DNA from: Ilumatobacteraceae bacterium
GTDB taxonomy: Bacteria > Actinomycetota > Acidimicrobiia > Acidimicrobiales > Ilumatobacteraceae
Direction: 5' to 3'
NCBI GenBank assembly: GCA_022843125.1
Contig: JALHOG010000007.1
Coordinates: 24,971 to 88,970 of the forward strand
Length of the DNA stretch: 64,000 nucleotides
Shown here piece by piece: positions 1 to 8,932 of the stretch (the first letter of the stretch is position 1; each line of letters starts with the position of its first letter). The notes under the pieces were generated by a model that made no database searches, had not been told where the DNA came from, and worked only from the letters and a program-made list of their open reading frames with translations. A program made the position numbers and the translations under genes.

Positions 1-85
1 GTGCGGCGGGGGCGCGCCCCCGGACCCACGCCTGCGGCAGCCACGAGCGAGCACTCGCGACGGAAGCCCCGTACCCTGCGGCCTT

Positions 86-1450
86 GTGATGCGGCGGTCG
101 TGGGCAGGGCGTTCGGCGAAGGTTGCGAAGCTCGGGGCCAAGGTAGGCGCAGTGCATGCTTCGACCGCGGCCCGCAAGGTGTTCGCGTCGACCGAACGGC
201 GGATCGAGCTCGACGAGCACCGGCGGCTGCGGACCGCCAACGCCGTGGCCGAGGAGCTCGGGCACATGAAGGGCGCGCTGATGAAGCTCGGCCAGATGGC
301 GAGCTACCTCGACGAAGGGCTCCCCGAGCCGCTGCGGATGGCGCTCGCCCAGCTCCGGTCGAGCGCTCCCCCGATGTCGCCCGAGCTCGCCGCCGGAGTG
401 ATCGAGGCCGAGCTCGGCGGTCGCCCCCACGAGGTGTTCCTCGAATGGGATCCCGAGCCCATCGCTGCGGCGTCGATCGGGCAGGTGCACCGGGCGTTGG
501 TGGTCGACCCGGATTCGGGTGAGCAGCGTGCCGTCGCGGTCAAGGTGCAGTACCCGGGCGTCGACCAGGCGATCGAAGCCGACCTGCGCAACGCCGACAT
601 GCTCGGCATGATCCTGAAGCAGGGGTTCGGCGGCCTCGAGCCCGACGAGATGGTCGCCGAGATCAAGGAACGGCTCACCGAGGAGCTCGACTACCGGCGC
701 GAGGCCCGCAACCAGTCCGAGTTCGCCGAGTTCTACCGCGACCACCCGTACATCCACGTTCCCGCCGTGATCCCGGAGCTGTCGACCGGGCGGGTGCTCA
801 CCACCGAGCTCGTCAACGGTCACACCTGGGACGAACTGCTCACGTGGGATCAGCGAGAGCGCGACCTCGCCGGCGAGACGATCTTCCGGTTCGTGTTCCG
901 CTCGCTCTACCGCATGAGTGCGTTCAACGGCGACCCCCACCCCGGCAACTATCTCTTCCATGGTGATGGCCGGGTCACGTTCCTCGACTTCGGTTTGGTG
1001 AAGCACTTCACCGACGAGGAGATCACGACGTTCAAGGCGATGGTCAAGTCAGCTGCGGTCGACCATGATGCCGCCGAGTTCCGGTCGATCGTCGAGCGTG
1101 CCGGCATGCTCCGCCCAGACGCGCCGGCGACCACCGAGGATGTCGGCGAGTACTTCTCGCACTTCTACGAACCGGTCCGACTCGACCGCGAGATGACGTG
1201 GTCCGGCGAGTACGCGAGCAGCATCGTGCGCCACACCTTCGACCGCAGCAGCCCGATCTCGCAGTACGCGACCGTGCCGAAGGCGTTCGTGTTCATCCAA
1301 CGGATCAACCTCGGGCTGTACGCCCTCCTCGGCCAGTTGCAGGCCACGGGCAACTACCGCCGCATCGCCGAGGAGCTGTGGCCCTTCGTCGACGGCCCGC
1401 CGTCGACTCCCGCCGGCGAGGCGGAAGCCGAGTGGCTCGCCCGGCGCTGA
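86..1450 (+). CDS. ABC1/UbiB-family atypical kinase (AarF-like)
   Basis: 454-residue protein of the ABC1/UbiB/ADCK atypical kinase family, which binds ATP and supports quinone or lipid metabolism at the membrane; its exact client in actinobacteria is unknown. Visible motifs are the A-rich region with GQMASYLDE near residue 70, the nucleotide-binding lysine in VAVKVQYPG near residue 150, the catalytic-type loop NGDPHPGNYLF near residue 290 and the metal-binding LDFGLVK shortly after. The GTG at 86 is chosen because a TACCCT -10-like hexamer (72-77) ends 8 nt upstream and no Shine-Dalgarno site is present, as in many genes here; an ATG at 89 is the alternative. It is followed closely by the FKBP lipoprotein gene. 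Confidence 0.9.
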   Translation: MMRRSWAGRSAKVAKLGAKVGAVHASTAARKVFASTERRIELDEHRRLRTANAVAEELGHMKGALMKLGQMASYLDEGLPEPLRMALAQLRSSAPPMSPELAAGVIEAELGGRPHEVFLEWDPEPIAAASIGQVHRALVVDPDSGEQRAVAVKVQYPGVDQAIEADLRNADMLGMILKQGFGGLEPDEMVAEIKERLTEELDYRREARNQSEFAEFYRDHPYIHVPAVIPELSTGRVLTTELVNGHTWDELLTWDQRERDLAGETIFRFVFRSLYRMSAFNGDPHPGNYLFHGDGRVTFLDFGLVKHFTDEEITTFKAMVKSAAVDHDAAEFRSIVERAGMLRPDAPATTEDVGEYFSHFYEPVRLDREMTWSGEYASSIVRHTFDRSSPISQYATVPKAFVFIQRINLGLYALLGQLQATGNYRRIAEELWPFVDGPPSTPAGEAEAEWLARR

Positions 1451-1478
1451 CGCGTTGCGGGCAGTAGCGTCGCCCGTC

Positions 1479-2507
1479 GTGGACCGCCCCCGAACCGTTC
1501 CGCTCGGCAGGATCACCGGCTCCGCGACCGCGCTGGTCGCCATCGCGCTGCTCGCGGCCTGCACCGCCGACAGCGAGACCGATGCGGCGGGCGCGGATCG
1601 CGGCGTCGCACCGACCGCCGCACCCGTTGCGACGGCTTCCCCGGCAGCGATCGAGACCGAGACCGATCCACCGGCGAGTACCGCCCCGGCCGTCCCCGAG
1701 CTCGACCCTGAGGCGTGCGAGGACGCTCCGGCGGTGACCGTGCCGCCGACCGACGAACCGCTCGACGTGCTGCGGCCGTGCACCCTGCCCGAGGAGCTCG
1801 GCGTCTACGTCGTCAATGAGGGCAGTGGGCCCGGTGCCGAGAACGGCGACACGCTCATCGTCGACTACACCGGTATCCGCGCCGTCGACGGCGAGATGTT
1901 CGACATGAGCTACCTGCGCGGTGTGCCGCTCGACTTCGTGCTCGGGCGCGGCGGCGTGATCCTCGGGTGGGACGTCGGTCTGCTCGGCGCTCGCACCGGC
2001 GAGGTCGTCAAGCTCGACATCCCCGGCGACATGGCCTACGGCGCTTCGCCGCCGAGCGGCAGCACGATCGAGCCGGGCGACGCGCTGACGTTCCTGATCC
2101 AGGTGCGAGCGGTCATCCCCGCGGCCGATCCGGCGGACGCACCGCTCGACCTGCTCGTGCAGCCGTCCGAGGGCGCGACCGGTGTCACATGGTCCGACGC
2201 AGTCATCGGTGAGGGCGCCCCGATCCGCCCAGGTCAGACGGCGGTGGTGCAACTGCTCCTCGTACGTGGCGACAACCTGAAGGTGCTGCTCAACACGTGG
2301 GAGCGCAGCGACCCGTTCCAGATCATCATGAGCGAGGGGCAGACGCTGCCCGGCATGCTCGAAGGCCTCGACGGCGCGACCGTCGGATCGACCCGCGTGA
2401 TCGCGATGCCGCCCGAGCAGGCGTTCGGCCCTGACGGGGAGCCGGGCCTCGGGCTCCCGGCCGGGATCGATCTGATCGTCGTCGCCGAGGTGCTCGGCGT
2501 GTACTGA
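1479..2507 (+). CDS. lipoprotein with two FKBP-type peptidyl-prolyl isomerase domains
   Basis: Predicted exported lipoprotein of 342 residues. A short basic N-terminus and hydrophobic stretch lead to a lipobox LLAAC with Cys28 as the likely lipidated residue, then a Pro/Thr/Ala-rich linker of about 75 residues. The first FKBP domain (about 115-213) has the usual GDTLIVDYTG and the GYGASPP-like segment before the last strand; a second, more divergent FKBP-like domain fills about 240-342. The family folds proteins by proline isomerisation, here outside the membrane. The GTG start is preferred over an in-frame TTG at 1455 because it lies 8 nt after a TAGCGT hexamer (1465-1470) and gives a normal signal peptide. 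Whether the second domain is catalytic cannot be told. Confidence 0.85.
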   Translation: MDRPRTVPLGRITGSATALVAIALLAACTADSETDAAGADRGVAPTAAPVATASPAAIETETDPPASTAPAVPELDPEACEDAPAVTVPPTDEPLDVLRPCTLPEELGVYVVNEGSGPGAENGDTLIVDYTGIRAVDGEMFDMSYLRGVPLDFVLGRGGVILGWDVGLLGARTGEVVKLDIPGDMAYGASPPSGSTIEPGDALTFLIQVRAVIPAADPADAPLDLLVQPSEGATGVTWSDAVIGEGAPIRPGQTAVVQLLLVRGDNLKVLLNTWERSDPFQIIMSEGQTLPGMLEGLDGATVGSTRVIAMPPEQAFGPDGEPGLGLPAGIDLIVVAEVLGVY

Positions 2508-2548
2508 GCGGCACGCCGCACGATCGACGTGTCGCTACCGTGGCGGCG

Positions 2549-3469
2549 ATGGCACCACACGTGGCCCAGATCAACATCGGCACGATGCTCGCCCCCACCG
2601 ACGACCCGCTGGTGGCCGAGTTCATGGACAACCTCGACCGGATCAACGCCGATGCCGATCGTGCGCCGGGGTTCGTGTGGCGGCTTCAGACCGACGACGG
2701 CAATGCCACGTCGATCCACGCATTCGACGATCCGCTGACCCTCGTGAACATGAGCGTGTGGGTGTCGGTCGACGCCCTGAAGGACTACGTCTACCGCACC
2801 GAGCACGTCGACTTCTTCCGGCGTCGCGCTGCGTGGTTCGTTCCCGACGCGAAGCGTGTTGCGCTGTGGTGGATCCGCCCAGGGGAAGTTCCTGCGATCG
2901 ACGACGCAGTCCGACGTGTCACGTTTCTCGAGCGGCGCGGCCCGAGCCCGTACGCGTTCGGTTTCGGTCGCACTCCTGCGCAGCTGATCTTGGAGCCCAC
3001 GGTCCCCGACGATGCCGACACGGTCGAGCTGATCCATCGGCTCGACGCCGAACTGGAGGCCGCTGCGACCGGCCCAGGGCAGAATCACTTCGGCCTCGAC
3101 ACTGCCGAGGTCACCGGCGGCAACGGCGTGATGCTCCGGGCGCGCCTCGACGATCGACTGGTCGGTTGCGGTGCCGTGCGCCGGATCGAGCCACGCGTCG
3201 GCGAACTGAAGAGGATGTTCGTCGACCCGGCGGCGCGCGGCGCCAAGGTCGGTGCTGCCGTGCTCGATCAGCTCGAACTGCACGCTGCGCGGCTCGGCCT
3301 CGACGAGCTCAAGTTGGAGACCGGGCCACGCCAGGACGCCGCCCTCCGGCTGTATGCGAGCGCCGGGTACGAACCGTGCGAACCGTGGGGCGCGTACGTG
3401 GCGACGCGGGACACCAGCCTCTGTATGCGCAAGGTGCTCCGGAGCGACAACGCGGCGCACGATCGATGA
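2549..3469 (+). CDS. DUF3291-GNAT acetyltransferase fusion
   Basis: 306-residue cytoplasmic protein with two parts. Residues 1 to about 130 match the DUF3291 pattern (HVAQINIG start, VWRLQ, HVDFFRRRAAWF), a small alpha/beta-barrel-like domain found alone in many bacteria. Residues about 165-300 form a GNAT acetyltransferase with the acetyl-CoA loop PAARGAKVGAAVLDQLE and the ALRLYASAGYEP segment. The substrate is unknown. The ATG is chosen over a GTG at 2540 because a TACCGT hexamer (2536-2541) overlaps the GTG and ends 7 nt before the ATG, the spacing seen at other leaderless starts in the window. Confidence 0.85.
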   Translation: MAPHVAQINIGTMLAPTDDPLVAEFMDNLDRINADADRAPGFVWRLQTDDGNATSIHAFDDPLTLVNMSVWVSVDALKDYVYRTEHVDFFRRRAAWFVPDAKRVALWWIRPGEVPAIDDAVRRVTFLERRGPSPYAFGFGRTPAQLILEPTVPDDADTVELIHRLDAELEAAATGPGQNHFGLDTAEVTGGNGVMLRARLDDRLVGCGAVRRIEPRVGELKRMFVDPAARGAKVGAAVLDQLELHAARLGLDELKLETGPRQDAALRLYASAGYEPCEPWGAYVATRDTSLCMRKVLRSDNAAHDR

Positions 3470-3704
3470 AGCAGGGGCGATCCGGTCGAGGTGTTGCGAA
3501 CGGCAAGGTCGGGCACACCTCTGACGTGGGCGACCTGACATGTGTGAACGCTCGATGTCGCCGGCGGCGTCCGCCGAGTGGGCCCGAGTGCAACCCCCTA
3601 GAATCTGCTGGCGCATCCGCTCGGGCTCGGCGAGCCCCACGACCACGACGGACAGCGAGATCGACGATCCGAGGCCACCGCCTCGATTCGAACAGGCGGC
3701 TTTC
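3470..3704. other. intergenic region with possible -10 element
   Basis: No gene is supported in these 235 bases. A TAGAAT hexamer at 3599-3604 is a good -10 candidate for the downstream secreted-protein gene, but no convincing -35 stands 16-18 bp upstream. If used, it would give a leader of about 95 nt. Just before the ATG the sequence AACAGGCGG is shared with the region ahead of the next paralogue. Confidence 0.3.
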
Positions 3705-6140
3705 ATGACGACAACGAGCGCGAACCGACGCGGCACGAGGATGGCGACAGTGATCGCTGTCGTCGCGGCGTCGGCCGGAGCGCTCGTTGCATCTCCGCAG
3801 GTGGCCAAGGCTGCGCTCGTCGTCGTCGCCGACTACCGGATGGACGAGAACACGATCGGCCCAGACCGGCTGATGGTCGACTCGGGGCCACTCGGGCTCG
3901 ACGGTCGGATCGGCGACTCGATCCAGGTGGGTTCGATCGGCGCGGGCGTGTCGGGCTATCAGTGGGCGTTCACACCGCCCGACACCGGTCCGGAGGATCC
4001 CGAGCGACTCGCCGTCATCGACAACGACGAGAACCTGAACCCCGGCACCGCCGAGTTCGCGATCGAGTTCCGGTACCGGACGACTCGCAGCTTCGGGAAC
4101 ATCGCCCAGAAGGGCCAGAGCAACACCGACGGCGGCTACTGGAAGATCGAGCAGCCCGACGGCAAGGTCACCTGCCTGTTCCGCCACAACCAGAGCAATG
4201 ACGTCGCCGTGACGTCGCCGGTCCGGACGAATGACGGCGCCTGGCACACGATCCGGTGCGAGCGCCGCGGCACGTTCGTCCGGATGCTGATCGACGGCAC
4301 CGAGGTCGTTCGCAACAACAAGACGGTCGGCAGCATCGCGAACAGCTTCCCGCTGACGATCGGCGGGAAGGTGAACTGCAATCAGGTGTTCGTCGGGTGC
4401 GACTACTTCACGGGAGCGATCGACTACCTGAAGGTCGAGAAGGACATCCCGGAGATCCCGAACGAGCACCCGGTGATGCAGCTCGCGGCGCCCCAGTGCA
4501 CCAACCTCACCTGCACGTTCGACAGCAGCGGATCGAACGACCCCGACGGCACGATCGTCGATCGAGCATGGGACTTCGGCGACGGAGCCGAGGTCGAACA
4601 CCAGGACGAGATCGCGATCCATTCATTCCCGAGCGCCGGCACGTACACGGTCTCCATCGTCGGTACCGACGAACTCGGGGCGAGCTCCGTTCCGGCCACC
4701 CGGCAGGTGACCGTGACCGGACCCCCGAACCAGCCGCCCCAGATGCAGCTCGCGATCTCCTGTGTCGGCCGCACGTGCACATTCGACACCGCCAGCGCCA
4801 CCGACCCCGACGGATCGATCGTGTCACGGTCATGGCAGTTCGGGGACGGCGCAACACAGGCCGGCGGCGCCGCAACCGTGCAGCACACCTTCGCCGCCGA
4901 CGGCGCGTACACGGTCCGCGTCGTCGGAACCGACGACCGGGGCGCCGTCGACGTCATCACCAGAACGGTCGCCGTGCCATGGCCCTCGAAGATGATCCCG
5001 GTGTCGCCGTCTCGCTTGTTCGACACACGGCCGGGGGAGCCGGCACCTGGCCCGGAGGGGGTCGTCGTCGGCGGCACGTCGATCGACGTCCAGGTCACGG
5101 GAGTCGGGCCCGTTCCTCCGACGGGCGTCACGGCGGTGGCGATCAACCTGACCGCAATCGGCGTCCAGGCGCCGAGCTTCGTGGCCGCCCGCCCGGCCGG
5201 CACACCGGAATCGACGACGTCGAGCATCAACCTCGTGACCCCCGGCGAGGTCCGAGCGAACATGGTGATCGTGCCGGTGGGCGCCGGCGGCAAGATCAGC
5301 CTCACCTCGCTGCGCGATGCCCACCTGCTGGGCGATATCGCCGGCTACTTCGTCCCCGTCGACCGCACCTCGGACGACGGCCGGATCGTCACGCAGGCGC
5401 CGCAGCGGCTGTTCGACACGCGCCCAGGTGCGGCCCCCGGCCCGAAGGGACTGGTGCCTTCAGCGTCTGCCATCACCGTGCCGGTCCTGGGTCGCGCCGG
5501 TGTCCCCGCCACCGGGGTCACGGCCGTCGTGCTCAACGTGACCGTCACCGAGACCGAGGGCCCAGGATTCGTCACGGCGTTCCCGTCTGGAACCACCCGG
5601 CCGACCGCGAGTTCGATCAACGTGAACCGCCAGGGCGAGACCGTCGCCAACCAGGTCATCGTGCCATTGGGTGTCGACGGGGCGATCAGCTTGTTCACGC
5701 TGTCGGGCGCGCACCTCGTCGCCGATGTGTTCGGCTACGTCACCGACGACGCGGCCGGCACCACATCGACCGGCCTGTTCGTCCCCCTCGAGCCGTCCCG
5801 GGTGTTCGACACGCGCGAGGGCGAGCCGGGCGGCGGACCGAAAGGCCTGGTCGCGGCCGGCACGACCATCCGACCGCAGGTCGCCGGAGTCGCCGGCATC
5901 CCGAACGCGGCCGGTGGCGTGGTGCTCAACGTGACGATGATCGGGTCGGCCCCGAGCTTCGCGACCATCTGGCCGGCCGGTCGAGATCGTCCCGACACCT
6001 CGAACGTCAATGTCGTCGGTGCCGGGGACGTCCGACCGAACGGCGCGATCGTGCAGCTCGGCGAGGGCGGCGACGTCGACGTGTTCGCGCTCGCCCCGGC
6101 GCATCTCCTGGCCGACGCGTTCGGCTACCTGTTGGCCTGA
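3705..6140 (+). CDS. secreted LamG-PKD-PKD protein with three C-terminal FDTR repeats
   Basis: 811-residue exported protein. A signal peptide with a cleavage site after VAKA (near residue 36) is followed by a LamG/concanavalin-A-like domain (about 40-255, with a conserved FRYRTTRSFGN core and paired cysteines), two PKD domains (about 258-350 and 352-430, each with a DPDG and FGDGA motif), and three tandem copies of a repeat starting at about 431, 568 and 699. Each repeat opens with a (L/V)FDTR(P/E)G motif and ends with HLxxDxxGY. LamG and PKD modules suggest carbohydrate or surface binding; the repeats have no function I can name. No catalytic domain is visible. Its N-terminal half is nearly repeated in the next two genes, so the locus grew by duplication. 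Confidence 0.88.
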   Translation: MTTTSANRRGTRMATVIAVVAASAGALVASPQVAKAALVVVADYRMDENTIGPDRLMVDSGPLGLDGRIGDSIQVGSIGAGVSGYQWAFTPPDTGPEDPERLAVIDNDENLNPGTAEFAIEFRYRTTRSFGNIAQKGQSNTDGGYWKIEQPDGKVTCLFRHNQSNDVAVTSPVRTNDGAWHTIRCERRGTFVRMLIDGTEVVRNNKTVGSIANSFPLTIGGKVNCNQVFVGCDYFTGAIDYLKVEKDIPEIPNEHPVMQLAAPQCTNLTCTFDSSGSNDPDGTIVDRAWDFGDGAEVEHQDEIAIHSFPSAGTYTVSIVGTDELGASSVPATRQVTVTGPPNQPPQMQLAISCVGRTCTFDTASATDPDGSIVSRSWQFGDGATQAGGAATVQHTFAADGAYTVRVVGTDDRGAVDVITRTVAVPWPSKMIPVSPSRLFDTRPGEPAPGPEGVVVGGTSIDVQVTGVGPVPPTGVTAVAINLTAIGVQAPSFVAARPAGTPESTTSSINLVTPGEVRANMVIVPVGAGGKISLTSLRDAHLLGDIAGYFVPVDRTSDDGRIVTQAPQRLFDTRPGAAPGPKGLVPSASAITVPVLGRAGVPATGVTAVVLNVTVTETEGPGFVTAFPSGTTRPTASSINVNRQGETVANQVIVPLGVDGAISLFTLSGAHLVADVFGYVTDDAAGTTSTGLFVPLEPSRVFDTREGEPGGGPKGLVAAGTTIRPQVAGVAGIPNAAGGVVLNVTMIGSAPSFATIWPAGRDRPDTSNVNVVGAGDVRPNGAIVQLGEGGDVDVFALAPAHLLADAFGYLLA

Positions 6141-6169
6141 GCGTTCACCAAACGTCAACCTGCAGTCCA

Positions 6170-6206
6170 GAAGTGCTTTGCACTTCACGAAACCCTGTCG
6201 TAGTCT
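6170..6206 (+). promoter_or_regulatory. candidate promoter with overlapping 7-bp inverted repeat
   Basis: TTGCAC (6178-6183) and TAGTCT (6201-6206) are separated by exactly 17 bp and lie about 95 bp before the next secreted-protein gene. The -35 is inside a perfect inverted repeat, GAAGTGC-TTT-GCACTTC (6170-6186), which could be an operator or the terminator hairpin of the upstream gene; there is no T run after it. Confidence 0.4.
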
Positions 6207-6301
6207 CGTCACAAGGCGTGGTCGTGCGAGGCGGCACCCATCGCACGATGTGAGCGAATGCGGGCGGCGAGACGCGCCCACGAACAACAGGCGGAACGGC
6301 G

Positions 6302-8815
6302 ATGATCTCCCCCAGGCGATGGGTCAACGGCACGATCGCAGCGATGCTGCTGGCTTCGGCGACCGTGGTCGTCAGCGCAACCGCCGACCCCGCCCCACCG
6401 GTCGCCCAGGCCGCCGAGCCCAGGCCGCTGCCGGTCGTTGCGCGCTACGACATGAACGAGGGCTCGGGCGCATCGACGATGAATGACGGTGGGCCGCACA
6501 ACCTCGACGGCGCCGTCGGCAACCTCGTCACCACCGGAGCGACCTTCGCCGGCGCGACGGGCTACCGGTTCACACCAGAGAGCCCGACGAACCCCATCAC
6601 GACCCCGGCGAGCCTCGAGCGCATCGTCACCGTCCCCGATGACCCCCGGCTCGACCCGGGCACCGGCGACTACGCGATCGAGTTCCGGTATCGCACCACC
6701 CGGAGCTTTGGCAACGTCCTGCAGAAGGGCCAGAACACGACCTTCGGCGGCTATTGGAAGTTCGAGCAGCCGAACGGACTGATGACATGCCTGTTCAAGG
6801 ATGCCGACGGGCGCACGCTCGGCGTCAAGGCCAAGGACACTCCGGAGCGAACCTGGCACACCAACAACGGCCAGTGGCACACGATCCGCTGCGAGCGGCG
6901 AGCGAACTTTGGAGTGATCCTCTTCATCAACGGGGTCGAGGCGGCGAAGAACGGCAACGATCCCCTCTTGCCGTTGGGCTCGGTCAGCAACTCCAAGGAG
7001 CTGTCCATCGGGGGGAAGGCGAGCTGCAATCAGAACACCGGCATCCCCCCCGTGACGTGTGACTACTTCAACGGTGACATCGACTACGTCCAGATCGAAA
7101 AGGGCGGCACACCGGTGCCGCCGCCGAACCAACCACCTGCGATGACGTTCTCGGTCGAGTGCGTCGTGTTCGATTGCGAGTTCGACGCCAGCGAGTCGAC
7201 AGACCCGGACGGCGACATAGTCAGCTGGTCCTGGAACTGGGGTGACGGATCGCCGAACAGGATCGACGATGACCCACTCGACCAGCATCGATTCCGAGGC
7301 CCGGGCACCTACACCGTCGTGGTCACTGGGACCGACGACGACGGAGCGACGGGAACCGCGACCGAAGACGTCAACCCCGCCTCGCCCAACGCCCCACCGA
7401 CGATGGCGTTCACGGCGTCGTGCACCGAACTCACATGCAGCTTCGACAGTTCGGGCTCGACCGACGCGGACGGCACGATCGACAGCCGGTCCTGGGAGTT
7501 CGGTGATGGCACGACCAGCTCCGACCTCAACCCGACGCACACCTACGACGCTCCAGGCGACTACACGGTGATCCTCACCGGTGTCGACGACGACGATGCG
7601 AGCGCCGACACCTCCCGAACCGTCACGGTCGAGCAGCAGGCTTCGTTGCCGCCGCTCGTCGGCACCACGCGCCTGATCCCGCTCCCGCCCGAGCGGGTGT
7701 TCGACACTCGTGAGGGCACGCCCGGCGCAGGTCCGAAGGCGCTCGTGAGCGGCGGCACCACCATCGACGTCGATGTCACCGCGCTCGACGGCATCCCCGC
7801 CGACCCAGCGGCGGTTGCAATCAACGTCACGGCGATCGCCCAGGAACCCGGCTTCGTGACGATCTGGCCGACCGGGCTGCCCCGACCCACCGCTTCGAGC
7901 ATCAACCTCACCGCCTCCGGACAGGTCCGGGCCAACCTGGTGATCGTCCCCGTCGGCACTGACGGGAAGATCAGCCTGTTCAGCCTCGGCGACGCCCACC
8001 TGCTCGGCGACATCGCCGGGTACTTCGCCGACCAGACCACCGCCATCGGTGCCGGACGGATCATCACCCAGAGCCCTCAGCGCCTGTTCGACACGCGCCC
8101 GGGGGAGCCCGGTAACGGGCCCAAGGGCGGCGTGGTTGCGGACGGCACGATCGAGGTGCGGGTGCTCGGCGAAGGGGGTCTGCCCGCAACCGGGGTCAGC
8201 GCCGTCGTGCTGAACGTCACCGCGACTGCGCCCGCCGGGCCCGGTTTCGTCACCGTGTGGTCGGGCGAGGGCACCCGGCCGACCGCAAGCATCATCAACC
8301 TCACCACGTCCGGCGAGACCGTGCCGAACCAGGTGATCGTGCCCGTCAACCCGAACGGGACCATCACGTTCTTCAGCTCCACTGCGACCCAGCTGCTCGC
8401 CGACGTGTCGGGCTACGTCACCGACGCCACCGCTGCCCCGGCGGTGAGCGGGCTGTTCGTGCCGCTGCCGCCCGACCGCCTGTTCGACACACGACCTGGC
8501 GAACCAGGCGGCGGGCCGAAGGGCCAGGTCCCCGCCGAAGGCACCATCACCCCCCAGATCGCCGAGGTCGCGGGGGTGCCGGCCGACGCCGGTGCCGTCG
8601 TTGTCAACCTCACGATGATCGGTACGGCGCCGAGCTTCGCGACAGCATGGCCCGCCGGCGGCCTTCGGCCGGTCGCGTCGATCGTCAACCTCGGCGGCAG
8701 TGACGTGCGCGCCAACGGCGCCATGATCGCCCTCGGCGACGGTGGCGACATCAGCGTCTTCGTCTCGGCCGCCGCCGATCTGCTCGCCGATGTCAGCGGC
8801 TATCTACTGCGGTGA
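6302..8815 (+). CDS. secreted LamG-PKD-PKD protein with three C-terminal FDTR repeats (paralogue)
   Basis: 837-residue paralogue of the preceding protein with the same order of parts: signal peptide (cleavage likely after the AQA near residue 38), LamG-like domain (about 45-265), two PKD domains (about 276-355 and 360-440) and three FDTR repeats beginning near 465, 594 and 726. The LamG segment repeats the IEFRYRTTRSFGN, QKGQN, CLFK and WHTIRCER signatures. The repeats resemble those of the upstream protein more than unrelated sequences do, which points to tandem duplication. The ATG follows a GGCGGAACGGCG stretch that may act as a weak ribosome binding site. Likely a surface or extracellular adhesive protein; the ligand is unknown. 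Confidence 0.88.
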   Translation: MISPRRWVNGTIAAMLLASATVVVSATADPAPPVAQAAEPRPLPVVARYDMNEGSGASTMNDGGPHNLDGAVGNLVTTGATFAGATGYRFTPESPTNPITTPASLERIVTVPDDPRLDPGTGDYAIEFRYRTTRSFGNVLQKGQNTTFGGYWKFEQPNGLMTCLFKDADGRTLGVKAKDTPERTWHTNNGQWHTIRCERRANFGVILFINGVEAAKNGNDPLLPLGSVSNSKELSIGGKASCNQNTGIPPVTCDYFNGDIDYVQIEKGGTPVPPPNQPPAMTFSVECVVFDCEFDASESTDPDGDIVSWSWNWGDGSPNRIDDDPLDQHRFRGPGTYTVVVTGTDDDGATGTATEDVNPASPNAPPTMAFTASCTELTCSFDSSGSTDADGTIDSRSWEFGDGTTSSDLNPTHTYDAPGDYTVILTGVDDDDASADTSRTVTVEQQASLPPLVGTTRLIPLPPERVFDTREGTPGAGPKALVSGGTTIDVDVTALDGIPADPAAVAINVTAIAQEPGFVTIWPTGLPRPTASSINLTASGQVRANLVIVPVGTDGKISLFSLGDAHLLGDIAGYFADQTTAIGAGRIITQSPQRLFDTRPGEPGNGPKGGVVADGTIEVRVLGEGGLPATGVSAVVLNVTATAPAGPGFVTVWSGEGTRPTASIINLTTSGETVPNQVIVPVNPNGTITFFSSTATQLLADVSGYVTDATAAPAVSGLFVPLPPDRLFDTRPGEPGGGPKGQVPAEGTITPQIAEVAGVPADAGAVVVNLTMIGTAPSFATAWPAGGLRPVASIVNLGGSDVRANGAMIALGDGGDISVFVSAAADLLADVSGYLLR

Positions 8816-8932
8816 ACCGGCCCAGCTGAATCAGCCGAGTTCGAATCGGCGCTGCCCGCCACGGCGCCACCACGAAATCCTTCACAACGACGACCAATGG
8901 TCACAACACGAATGACGAGACGGAGCGGGCGA

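Noticed and set aside
3309-4622. Long minus-strand open frame across the first LamG gene
   Set aside because: It is very rich in Arg, Asp and Val with no domain, a typical antisense shadow of high-GC coding sequence. The plus-strand frame has clear domains.
6209-7999. 596-codon open frame antisense to the second LamG gene
   Set aside because: Composition is shadow-like and there is no start signal. The opposite strand carries LamG, PKD and FDTR modules.
8839-8856. GTTCGAATC motif resembling a tRNA T-loop
   Set aside because: The stem fits only when shifted by one base, and no acceptor, D or anticodon arm can be drawn around it.
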